In this document: piece after piece, positions 1-5,597 of the stretch
Layout of the letters: every line of letters begins with the position of its first letter
Position numbering within the stretch: the first letter of the stretch is position 1
Source of the DNA: a bacterium
GTDB taxonomy: Bacteria > Zixibacteria > MSB-5A5 > GN15 > FEB-12
NCBI GenBank assembly: GCA_030629485.1
Contig: DAOVOW010000110.1
Location: forward strand, 1 to 6,600
Length of the DNA stretch: 6,600 bases
Direction of reading: 5' to 3'
Notes under the pieces: generated by a model
Told to the model about the DNA's origin: nothing
The model's input: the letters and a program-made list of their open reading frames with translations, nothing else
Databases searched by the model: none
Made by a program: the position numbers and the translations under genes

Positions 1-45
1 GATAGTCTCAACATCATTGGGAATGTCGATAAACCCACGCAGATA

Positions 46-160
46 TCATTGCGAAACCACGCTTTTCGCGTGGCTGTGGCGATCTCGATTCGTTGGCAGA
101 CCTGGCGTAAGAGATTGCCGCGCTCCCTACGACACGAGTGTCTTCGGTCACTCGCAATGA
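46..160. repeat. Dispersed intergenic inverted repeat (about 115 bp)
   Basis: The ends are perfect inverted copies: TCATTGCGA at 46-54 and TCGCAATGA at 152-160. A second, inner pair is nearly inverted: GCGATCTC at 79-86 and GAGATTGC at 111-118. The element lies downstream of the DUF4097 gene and no credible gene overlaps it. Elements with TCATTGCGA-type ends and inner GCAATCTC/GAGATTGC arms are a recurrent class of non-coding dispersed repeat in many environmental bacterial genomes (general knowledge, not checked here). It may be a MITE-like or transcribed structured element. No transposase is present. Confidence 0.7.
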
Positions 161-202
161 CAAGGAAAGGAGCTTTTTCAGCAGCCTGGTATAATGGAAA
201 GC

Positions 203-1165
203 TTACTCTTTCAGCGTCGCCCGTCCCGATGCGGTCTCGATAGCGATTAGCGGACTATCGGAGCCCCGCGTGAAACTCTTGCGCACATAATCCTGGCCCC
301 AACGTTCAAACTCCTCTTCATCATCGAAATCAAACGGCGCTGTAATACGGCCCCGCCGCAAACGCGCAGTAAACTCAAACTGACCCTCGATAGGATTGCC
401 GTTGTAATCGAGTGTGACCGATCCGGAGGCAGTCGAGATAATCAGATCGTGTTCGGCGCTGACGGCCAGCGTAACTTCGACGTCACCTGAGGCGGCCGCA
501 AAGCTGCTCGAATTGTTCACTGTAATTCCAGAGGCTTCGATGTCGCCGGAGGCAACTGCGAGATCGAACTCGCCCTCGCAGTCATCGACTTCGATATCTC
601 CTGATGCCGTCTGCAATTCAAATTCGCCAGTACAGTTCTGAATAGCAACATCGCCCGAAGCGGTGCTGAACTCGAATTCGCCGCGACATTTCTCCGCCGT
701 GATGTCGCCCGAGGCCGCTTCCACTTCAAAGTGGCCGGTACAGTTCTCCAGCAGAATATCACCAGAGGCCGTTTCGATGTCGATATCGGCCTTCAGATCG
801 GCGGCTTCAAAATCACCTGAAGCGGTTCTAAATCGCACTCTTGTTTCCGCCGGTATGGTGATGGTCCAGACCGAACTGCCGCTGTTCGACTCGTAGTGAT
901 TCTCGCTGAGGCGAAGCACTCGGCTGCGCTCTTCAAACTTCGGCTCAAAGGAACCTCGTGGCGAATAGCTGTAGACAAGATGAACGTGTATTTTGTTATC
1001 ATTACCCTGTTTGATAATACAGTCGCCGCTGACCGTATTGATCCGTATCGATTCCTTGGCGTCAAAGGTCTTCTCGACCACCTCTTTGCGGCCGGCGAAC
1101 ACGTTCAGGCACAGCGTCACGACCAGCAACCCGGTTACCACGATTACTTTTGCTAAGGATGACAT
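203..1165 (-). CDS. Exported DUF4097 (putative adhesin) beta-repeat protein
   Basis: This is a 320-residue protein. A hydrophobic signal peptide at about residues 5-24 has a likely signal peptidase I site after VFA (residue 24), so the product is probably periplasmic or on the surface. The body is built on a TASGD/VASGD motif, as in the DUF4097/adhesin family, which is thought to form a beta-helix or beta-solenoid. Motif copies start at residues 115, 133, 151, 169, 187 and 205, exactly 18 residues apart, then at 225 and 246, with outliers at 45 (VSGD) and 312 (ASGR). Cys142, 160, 178 and 196 sit at the same place in four successive units. An acidic segment (FDFDDEEEFE) follows at about 278-287. 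The ATG is preceded by GGAGG at 1171-1175 with a 5-nt spacer, which fixes the start. The family's molecular role is unknown; some members are linked to cell-envelope functions. It is not co-transcribed with a recognisable partner here. Confidence 0.85.
   Translation of the reverse strand: MSSLAKVIVVTGLLVVTLCLNVFAGRKEVVEKTFDAKESIRINTVSGDCIIKQGNDNKIHVHLVYSYSPRGSFEPKFEERSRVLRLSENHYESNSGSSVWTITIPAETRVRFRTASGDFEAADLKADIDIETASGDILLENCTGHFEVEAASGDITAEKCRGEFEFSTASGDVAIQNCTGEFELQTASGDIEVDDCEGEFDLAVASGDIEASGITVNNSSSFAAASGDVEVTLAVSAEHDLIISTASGSVTLDYNGNPIEGQFEFTARLRRGRITAPFDFDDEEEFERWGQDYVRKSFTRGSDSPLIAIETASGRATLKE
554..823 (-). repeat. Five tandem 54-bp (18-residue) coding repeats
   Basis: Residues 115-204 of the DUF4097 protein are five units of exactly 18 residues, each beginning ASGD. 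A sixth unit of 20 residues follows at 205-224. The DNA copies have diverged clearly in third positions, so the regularity is kept at the protein level rather than by recent duplication. In units 2-5 the tenth residue is Cys, and in units 1 and 6 it is Leu and Ile. That pattern suits an inward-facing stack in a beta-solenoid. Confidence 0.85.
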
Positions 1166-1277
1166 CCGATCCTCCAGGTATGTGAGTTATCTTTCGATCC
1201 GGTCGGAGAAAATCCACCCGACATTGTCTTGCCGTACATACGGGCTGGCGTACCGAAGGTTGCATTGTCGGTGTCTA

Positions 1278-1315
1278 GAGGAATTGCGGTGCAACCCTAC
1301 CCAAGAGCGGAGCAG
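1278..1315 (+). repeat. 38-bp direct repeat, copy 1
   Basis: This segment (beginning GAGGAATTGCGG and ending AGCGGAGCAG) is identical over 38 bp to 1459-1496, 181 bp downstream. Flanking bases differ on both sides, so the boundaries are sharp. A degenerate third relative lies at about 2026-2053. Confidence 0.85.
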
Positions 1316-1319
1316 TCCT

Positions 1320-1380
1320 GTAGGTCAGGTTCCTTGGAACCTGACGACGAACTGTCAGGATCACAAGGATCCTGACCTAC
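1320..1380. repeat. Nested inverted repeat with two hairpins
   Basis: The outer arms GTAGGTCAGG (1320-1329) and CCTGACCTAC (1371-1380) are perfect complements. Inside, the left half can fold on itself as GTCAGGTTCC (1324-1333) with GGAACCTGAC (1336-1345). The right half folds as GTCAGGATC (1354-1362) with GATCCTGAC (1368-1376). The segment can therefore adopt either two adjacent hairpins or one long cruciform. There is no U-tract, so it is not a standard intrinsic terminator. It sits between the two 38-bp direct repeats and probably forms one composite dispersed repeat with them. Confidence 0.8.
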
Positions 1381-1458
1381 TACTACTACATCGTACGAAG
1401 GGACAGCCTCAGGACGTCTGCCGCCCACGAACAGGGATCAAAGAGGTAATCGAATGCC

Positions 1459-1496
1459 GAGGAATTGCGGTGCAACCCTACCCAAGAGCGGAGCAG
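1459..1496 (+). repeat. 38-bp direct repeat, copy 2
   Basis: It is identical to 1278-1315. The minus-strand gene at 1478-1993 ends inside this copy: its TAG stop (1478-1480) and last five to six codons are repeat sequence, so the annotated C-terminus is probably not the ancestral one. Confidence 0.85.
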
Positions 1497-1993
1497 AGAC
1501 CGAAATAGAGAACACCCGGCACACCGGAAGCGAACTGGAACGATTGATGCTCAAGACGGGAAAGCTCTGTGGTGATCTGGCCGAGATGGATGCTTTGCCA
1601 CCGTTCGTTCTCATGCGTCAGGGGACTGACGACAAACAGCAAGGCGCGTTTTGGAAAACTCACAGACTTGCCTGGGTTGGTAAGTCTCCAGATGTCCTTG
1701 ATCAGCATCTCGACGTTCTTGGTAAGGGACCGCTTCACACTTCGAACCTGTTCGTGGGGAATGTTGGTGCTGACGGTGCGTACATTGATACCCCAGTCTC
1801 CGCAGGCAATATCAACCTTATTGGTATCCGGTTCCGGGTCAAGTCCGCTACCGAGAAGCACCTGACACAACTCTACCTGAAGCCAGCCTGGAAACGAAGA
1901 ACGTTGCTGTATGAGCATTGCCAACCCCCGATGGTCTTGAAGCCTGGGGATCAAGCCGTCGAAAACAAGCCTGTTAAGTTTTTCGAACTCCAT
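1478..1993 (-). CDS. PD-(D/E)XK-like small protein, catalytic E-x-K degenerate
   Basis: This is a 171-residue protein counted from the ATG at 1993. A GTG three codons upstream (2002) is also open, but neither start has a strong ribosome binding site. From memory it resembles an uncharacterised PD-(D/E)XK nuclease-like family with the order WLQxEL, KVDIxxxxWxxExKTxxTN, xxKNVxxxIxDIxxL, then a hydrophobic strand. Here these read WLQVEL (Glu41), KVDIA (Asp61), GINVRTVSTN (68-77), TKNVEMLIKDIWRL (91-104) and RALLFVVSPL (116-125). The third motif has Asn70 and Arg72 where Glu and Lys are expected, so cleavage activity is doubtful. AAT and CGC are each at least two base changes from Glu and Lys codons, so single sequencing errors do not explain it. 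The last residues come from a dispersed repeat. It could be an inactive relative, a substrate-binding protein or a decaying gene. Confidence 0.6.
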   Translation of the reverse strand: MEFEKLNRLVFDGLIPRLQDHRGLAMLIQQRSSFPGWLQVELCQVLLGSGLDPEPDTNKVDIACGDWGINVRTVSTNIPHEQVRSVKRSLTKNVEMLIKDIWRLTNPGKSVSFPKRALLFVVSPLTHENERWQSIHLGQITTELSRLEHQSFQFASGVPGVLYFGLCSALG

Positions 1994-2025
1994 GGGACAC
2001 ACCTGTCAAATAACGGTGCGATGCC

Positions 2026-2053
2026 TTTGCGATGCAACCGCCCAAGAGCCGAA
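2026..2053 (+). repeat. Degenerate third copy of the direct repeat
   Basis: TTGCGATGCAACC followed by CCCAAGAGCCGAAG aligns with the core of the 38-bp repeat, TTGCGGTGCAACC...CCCAAGAGCGGAG, with two substitutions and a short deletion. It is in the same orientation as the other copies. It lies just upstream of the PD-(D/E)XK-like gene, so that gene is bracketed by copies 2 and 3. Confidence 0.55.
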
Positions 2054-2071
2054 GGCACCCTCAACGATACA

Positions 2072-2101
2072 AAGATATGAATCGGGCAACCTATATGTCA
2101 A
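2072..2101 (-). promoter_or_regulatory. Probable sigma70-type promoter for the PD-(D/E)XK-like gene
   Basis: On the minus strand a perfect TTGACA (2101-2096) is followed after 18 nt by TATCTT (2077-2072), 4 of 6 to the -10 consensus. Transcription would begin near 2065 and cross the degenerate repeat before reaching the ATG at 1993. Confidence 0.4.
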
Positions 2102-2322
2102 GCGAAGATTGGTTTGAAGGAGCTACCCAGAGACTTGCCGTCGAATCAGAGCAGCGTCGAGCAATCGACGTCGACCACCGGCGTGTCGTTTTCGATACGG
2201 CGGCCGGCAGTATAACATCCCGGTTTTCGTTGAATAGCTTTTCGCTGGCTGGATCCATGTTCTTTGCTCGCTTGCTGGTTCGCCTGAATTGACCTCCGGC
2301 ACTACACAAATACTTGCACGAC

Positions 2323-2351
2323 TTGACGTACCGACGCTTCAGACCTATACT
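2323..2351 (+). promoter_or_regulatory. Sigma70-type promoter for the oligopeptidase gene
   Basis: TTGACG (2323-2328, 5 of 6) and TATACT (2346-2351, 5 of 6) are separated by exactly 17 nt. Transcription would start near 2358, about 40 nt before the ATG. A purine-rich GGAAAGG at 2384-2390 is placed 8 nt before that ATG. Confidence 0.65.
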
Positions 2352-2398
2352 CCTCTTGCGATAAACGGTACGGCAAATCAAGCGGAAAGGTACCAAGT

Positions 2399-4519
2399 AT
2401 GCGTATAGTCAGAATTCTGATTCTGAATCTTTCGGTTATTGCGGTCTGTGTGACGGTATCGTGTGGACGTCGTCTTGATACCGAGCCGCCGGTGGCAAAG
2501 GTAGAGCCCAGAATTGACACCATGTTCGAGGTTGAGATGGTGGACAACTATTCTTGGTTGCGGGATGATTCGCGAAGCAAGCCGGAAGTATTGGACTACC
2601 TGAAGGCTGAGAACGCCTACACCGAGGCGGTGATGTATCACACCGAGCAGCTTCAGGATGCTCTGTACAATGAAATGCTCGGTCGCATCAAGGAAACCGA
2701 TCTGTCGGTGCCGGCGCAACGCGATGAATACTTCTATTACTCGCGTACTGAGGAAGGCAAGCAATACGATATCTACTGTCGCAAGAAGGGCAGCCTTGAG
2801 GCGGCCGAGGAGATTCTGCTCGATGTCAACCGACTGGCCAAGGGGCATGATTTTCTCGGACTTGGCACCTATGAAATCAGCCCCGATCATAAGCTGCTGG
2901 CCTACTCGACCGACACAGCCGGCAACGAACGATACACGCTGCGGGTGAAAAACCTGGAGACAGGCGAACTGTACCCGGATGAGATTTTGAAAATGTCCGG
3001 TTCCGCCGAGTGGGCCAACGACAATAGAACTCTGTTCTACACCGTTCCCGATGACGCCTGGCGACCATACAAGCTGTATCGCCACACTCTCGGTCAGGAG
3101 GAAGAAGATCTGCTGATATATCACGAACCGGATAATGCCTTCTGGATAGACATCGGCAAGAGTATGAGCATGAAGTACCTGCTGGTCGATATCGGCAGCC
3201 AGACCTCAAGCGAGGTCCGTTATCTGGATGCCGACAAATCGTTCGGTGAATTCAGCATAGTCCACCCCCGTAAGCCGAAGCATGAATACCAGGTGTATCA
3301 CCATGGCGACATGTTCTACATTGTAACCAACGACAGCGCCAAAAACTTCCGGCTGATGCGGACCCCGGTTTCGGCGCCGGCTAAGAACAACTGGCGTGAG
3401 GTCATCCCCCATCGCGATTCCGTCAAGTTGGACAGGGTCGTCATGTTCGGGGGTTTTATGGTGTTATCAGAGCGCGAAGATGGGTTGCGCCAACTGCGCG
3501 TGATGGAGTTCTCGTCATCGGAAGCGCATCGAATCGAGATGCCGGAGCCGATGTCTGCCTGCTCCCAGGGCGAGAATATCGATTTCGGCAGCGGCATCCT
3601 TCGCTTCGTATATCAGTCTTTTGCCACTCCGCGTTCGGTCTACGACTATGATATGCTTACCAAAGAGCGTGCGCTTATGAAACGAAAGGAAGTGCTCGGA
3701 GGATTCGACCCAACTCAGTATCAATCCGAGCGCATTTACGCTACGGCCGAGGACGGCACCAGGATTCCAATTTCACTGGTGTACAAAATAGGCGTTAACC
3801 TTGACGGGACCAGCCCGCTGTATCTTAACGGCTATGGCGCCTACGGGATCAGCATGGACCCATATTTCTCGTCGAACCGTCTTAGCCTTCTGGACCGAGG
3901 GTTCATATACGTCAGAGCCCATATCCGTGGCGGTGGTGAGATGGGGCGGTACTGGTACGAAGACGGCCGACTGCTCAATAAGAAAAACACGTTTACCGAC
4001 TTCATCGCCTGCGGTGAGCATCTCATTGCCAAACAGTACACTTGTACCGATAAGTTGGTCATCAACGGTGGCAGTGCCGGTGGACTGCTGATCGGCGCGG
4101 TGGTTAATATGGCGCCGGAGTTGTGCCATATTGCAATCGCCGATGTACCGTTTGTGGATGTTATGAACACTATGCTTGACGCCTCGATACCGTTAACCGT
4201 AATCGAATACGAGGAGTGGGGCAACCCCAATGAGAAAGAATACTTCGACTACATGATGTCATACTCGCCGTATGACAATGTTACCGCCAAGGCCTACCCT
4301 CACATGCTAATCACCGGGGGGCTGAATGATACTCGAGTCCAGTACTGGGAGCCGGCCAAGTGGACAGCCAGGCTGCGCGCCCTCAAGACCGACAACAACC
4401 GGCTGCTCCTGAAAACCAACATGGGTGCGGGACACGGCGGCGCGTCGGGACGGTATGATTATCTCAAGGAGATCGCGCTCGAGTATGCCTTCATCCTGGA
4501 TGTGCTGGGAGTAGAGTAG
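2399..4519 (+). CDS. ptrB: Oligopeptidase B-like serine peptidase (S9A), predicted lipoprotein
   Basis: This 706-residue protein has the prolyl oligopeptidase fold: a seven-bladed propeller at about 105-430 and an alpha/beta hydrolase domain formed by the N-terminal segment and about 440-706. The triad is Ser559 in GGSAGG, Asp644 in GLNDTRVQYWEP and His679 in GHGGASGRY. Glu603 and Glu605 in IEYEEWGNP match the acidic S1 pair that gives oligopeptidase B its preference for cleaving after Arg or Lys. One of the second acidic pair (Asp-x-Asp in the E. coli enzyme, as I recall it) reads Asp487-Pro-Tyr489. The first 22 residues are a hydrophobic signal ending TVSC, with Cys22 a plausible lipidation site. 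E. coli oligopeptidase B is cytosolic, so export is unusual and suggests a role in degrading peptides outside the cytoplasm. Its own promoter and ribosome binding site are visible upstream. Confidence 0.93.
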   Translation: MRIVRILILNLSVIAVCVTVSCGRRLDTEPPVAKVEPRIDTMFEVEMVDNYSWLRDDSRSKPEVLDYLKAENAYTEAVMYHTEQLQDALYNEMLGRIKETDLSVPAQRDEYFYYSRTEEGKQYDIYCRKKGSLEAAEEILLDVNRLAKGHDFLGLGTYEISPDHKLLAYSTDTAGNERYTLRVKNLETGELYPDEILKMSGSAEWANDNRTLFYTVPDDAWRPYKLYRHTLGQEEEDLLIYHEPDNAFWIDIGKSMSMKYLLVDIGSQTSSEVRYLDADKSFGEFSIVHPRKPKHEYQVYHHGDMFYIVTNDSAKNFRLMRTPVSAPAKNNWREVIPHRDSVKLDRVVMFGGFMVLSEREDGLRQLRVMEFSSSEAHRIEMPEPMSACSQGENIDFGSGILRFVYQSFATPRSVYDYDMLTKERALMKRKEVLGGFDPTQYQSERIYATAEDGTRIPISLVYKIGVNLDGTSPLYLNGYGAYGISMDPYFSSNRLSLLDRGFIYVRAHIRGGGEMGRYWYEDGRLLNKKNTFTDFIACGEHLIAKQYTCTDKLVINGGSAGGLLIGAVVNMAPELCHIAIADVPFVDVMNTMLDASIPLTVIEYEEWGNPNEKEYFDYMMSYSPYDNVTAKAYPHMLITGGLNDTRVQYWEPAKWTARLRALKTDNNRLLLKTNMGAGHGGASGRYDYLKEIALEYAFILDVLGVE

Positions 4520-4551
4520 TCTTTCAGACCAGTGCCAACTTGGTTGAAAGA
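4520..4551 (+). other. Stem-loop after the oligopeptidase stop
   Basis: TCTTTCA (4520-4526) pairs with TGAAAGA (4545-4551). ACCA/TGGT extends the stem past one bulged G, leaving a 9-nt loop. There is no U-tract after it, so it is a weak terminator candidate at best. It could act as a partial terminator or mRNA-stabilising structure between the oligopeptidase and OsmC genes, which are 94 nt apart. Confidence 0.35.
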
Positions 4552-4613
4552 AGCAACAACCGGAGAGCACATGTCAAGTAAACTCCGGCGAGATTGGTAT
4601 GTGAGGAAAGATA

Positions 4614-5033
4614 ATGATCGAAGTAAAGATGAGATGGGCAGGGGGAATCAGGTTTGAAGGCGAAGGAGTTTTTGGACACACGATAATCACCGACGGCGGC
4701 AAACAGTCGGGCGGGAAAGAAGCCGGGTTCCAACCAACCGAACTGCTGCTGTTTAGCATCGCCAGTTGTACCGGAGTCGATGTCGTTCGGATCCTCGAGA
4801 AACAACGGCAGAAACTGACGTCGCTTGAGATTGAGGTCAAAGCACATCAGAATGATAACTACCCGAAGCCGTTTCATACTTTTGAAGTCAAGTACATCGC
4901 GCGTGGCGAGAACCTTAGTGAAAAGAAGCTGGCCAAAGCAATCGAGTTGTCCGAGGGCAAATATTGTGTAGTCAGCCAGACAATGGAGTCTGGGGCCAAG
5001 GTGGCTACCAGCTTTGAGATCATAGCTGAGTAG
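4614..5033 (+). CDS. OsmC-family protein
   Basis: This 139-residue protein is the usual length for the OsmC/Ohr/YhfA superfamily of thiol-dependent peroxide-reducing proteins. The two family cysteines are present: Cys52 in FSIASCTGVDVV on the central helix, and Cys118 in EGKYCVVSQTM. Glu43 in FQPTELLLFSIASC is also typical. The second Cys sits in the YCxV context seen in the YhfA-like branch rather than classical Ohr, so the substrate may not be organic hydroperoxide. The start is set by GAGG at 4603-4606, 7 nt before the ATG. It begins a run of small redox-type genes, with DUF302 62 nt downstream. No separate promoter was seen, so it may share the oligopeptidase transcript. Confidence 0.88.
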   Translation: MIEVKMRWAGGIRFEGEGVFGHTIITDGGKQSGGKEAGFQPTELLLFSIASCTGVDVVRILEKQRQKLTSLEIEVKAHQNDNYPKPFHTFEVKYIARGENLSEKKLAKAIELSEGKYCVVSQTMESGAKVATSFEIIAE

Positions 5034-5095
5034 CCTGAATCGTTTTGCAGCCTCGGCTATCTAATGGAGAAAAGAACTACGATGGAGACGATACC

Positions 5096-5484
5096 ATGAT
5101 TGATAAACTCGCATACCGAATGGAATTTGACAAGCCGTTTGGCGAAGTGGCAGCGGAAATCGAGAAACAAGCCGCCGAGCGTCAGTTCCGGATTCTGGCG
5201 ATCCATGATGTCCAGGAAACGCTGGCCGAGAAGGGGTTTGAACGCGGCCCCCTGAAAATTATCGAGGTTTGCAACGCCGGTTTTGCTCATAGGGCGACGC
5301 AGAAGGATATCCATGTGGCGCTGTTTATGCCGTGCAAGTTTACATGCACACCGAAGGGGACAAGACAATTGTCACCCTGGCTCGGCCGACTATGATTGCC
5401 GATATGTTGCCTGATGCCGGACTGAATGAACTGGCCACGGAAGTCGAAGAAACCCTGAAGAAAGTAATGGCGGCGGCGGTTTGA
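5096..5484 (+). pseudogene. DUF302 protein gene, frameshifted
   Basis: The first frame (5096-5395) starts at an ATG with GGAG at 5084-5087. It encodes the N-terminal DUF302 domain with IIEVCNAGFAHRA (Cys59) and ALFMPC (Cys80), both family hallmarks. After MPCK it turns into non-family sequence and stops at 5395. The missing C-terminal half continues in the -1 frame from about 5332: VQVYMHTEGDKTIVTLARP, ending in KKVMAAAV and a TGA at 5482-5484. The family normally has four residues between the PC cysteine and the Tyr. Restoring KVQV fits perfectly if one copy of a tandem GTGCAAG was lost, a 7-bp deletion. No slippery heptamer is present, so programmed frameshifting is unlikely. It is either a true pseudogene or a sequence error. 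DUF302 proteins have no settled role; they are often found near sulfur or redox genes. Confidence 0.8.
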
Positions 5485-5489
5485 TACCT

Positions 5490-5511
5490 CGGCAGATGTG
5501 GACATCTGCCG
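5490..5511. repeat. Perfect palindrome with 2-nt centre
   Basis: CGGCAGATGT (5490-5499), GG, and ACATCTGCCG (5502-5511) form 10-bp perfect arms five nt after the DUF302 stop. There is no U-tract. A related palindrome occurs at 6062-6085 with paired base changes. It could weaken transcription between DUF302 and the next gene, but it looks like a dispersed element. Confidence 0.75.
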
Positions 5512-5597
5512 CGCACAGAACCTTATATCACACTCCGGCGCGTGGCCGAATCTGAAGACTCGACCATCACAACGCTGGAACCCGGCACTGCCGAAGG

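Larger units (their letters stand above)
1166..1477. other. 312-bp intergenic spacer filled with repeats
   Basis: No credible gene lies between the DUF4097 start and the end of the next minus-strand gene. The first ~110 bp hold the DUF4097 ribosome binding site and a small palindrome, CCGTA-CA-TACGG, at 1232-1243. The rest is a repeat array: the first 38-bp direct repeat copy, two hairpins inside a larger inverted repeat, a CTA triplet run near 1377-1388 and the start of the second direct repeat copy. I found no convincing promoter for the DUF4097 gene. A GATAAC box upstream of its start has no matching -35. Confidence 0.6.
2003..2398. other. 396-bp divergent intergenic region
   Basis: This spacer separates the minus-strand PD-(D/E)XK-like gene from the plus-strand oligopeptidase gene. 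It holds the third repeat copy, a minus-strand promoter (2072-2101) and a plus-strand promoter (2323-2351). Between about 2102 and 2320 I see no supported gene. A 55-codon minus-strand frame from 2258 to 2091 has no good ribosome binding site and no recognisable motif. Confidence 0.5.

Noticed and set aside
190..195. A TATAAT box on the plus strand
   Set aside because: It has no matching -35 and no plus-strand gene downstream.
171..203. AGCTTT/AAAGCT inverted repeat as a terminator for the DUF4097 gene
   Set aside because: The stem is only 6 bp, AT-rich, with a 21-nt loop and no clear U-tract.
1278..1496. A CRISPR array
   Set aside because: There are only two identical repeats, the spacing is 143 bp, the spacer itself is palindromic, and there are no cas genes.
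1454..2080. A 208-codon plus-strand frame overlapping the PD-(D/E)XK-like gene
   Set aside because: It begins inside the direct repeat and shows no family motif. The opposite strand carries a coherent conserved motif order.
2091..2258. A 55-codon minus-strand frame in the divergent intergenic region
   Set aside because: It has no convincing ribosome binding site, no motif and low-complexity composition. The probable downstream promoter overlaps its end.
2378..3124. A 248-codon minus-strand frame opposite the oligopeptidase gene
   Set aside because: It is antisense to a well-supported conserved gene and has no recognisable motif.
5330..5343. Programmed -1 frameshifting in DUF302
   Set aside because: No X-XXY-YYZ slippery heptamer is present, and slipping here would leave the protein two residues short of the family spacing.
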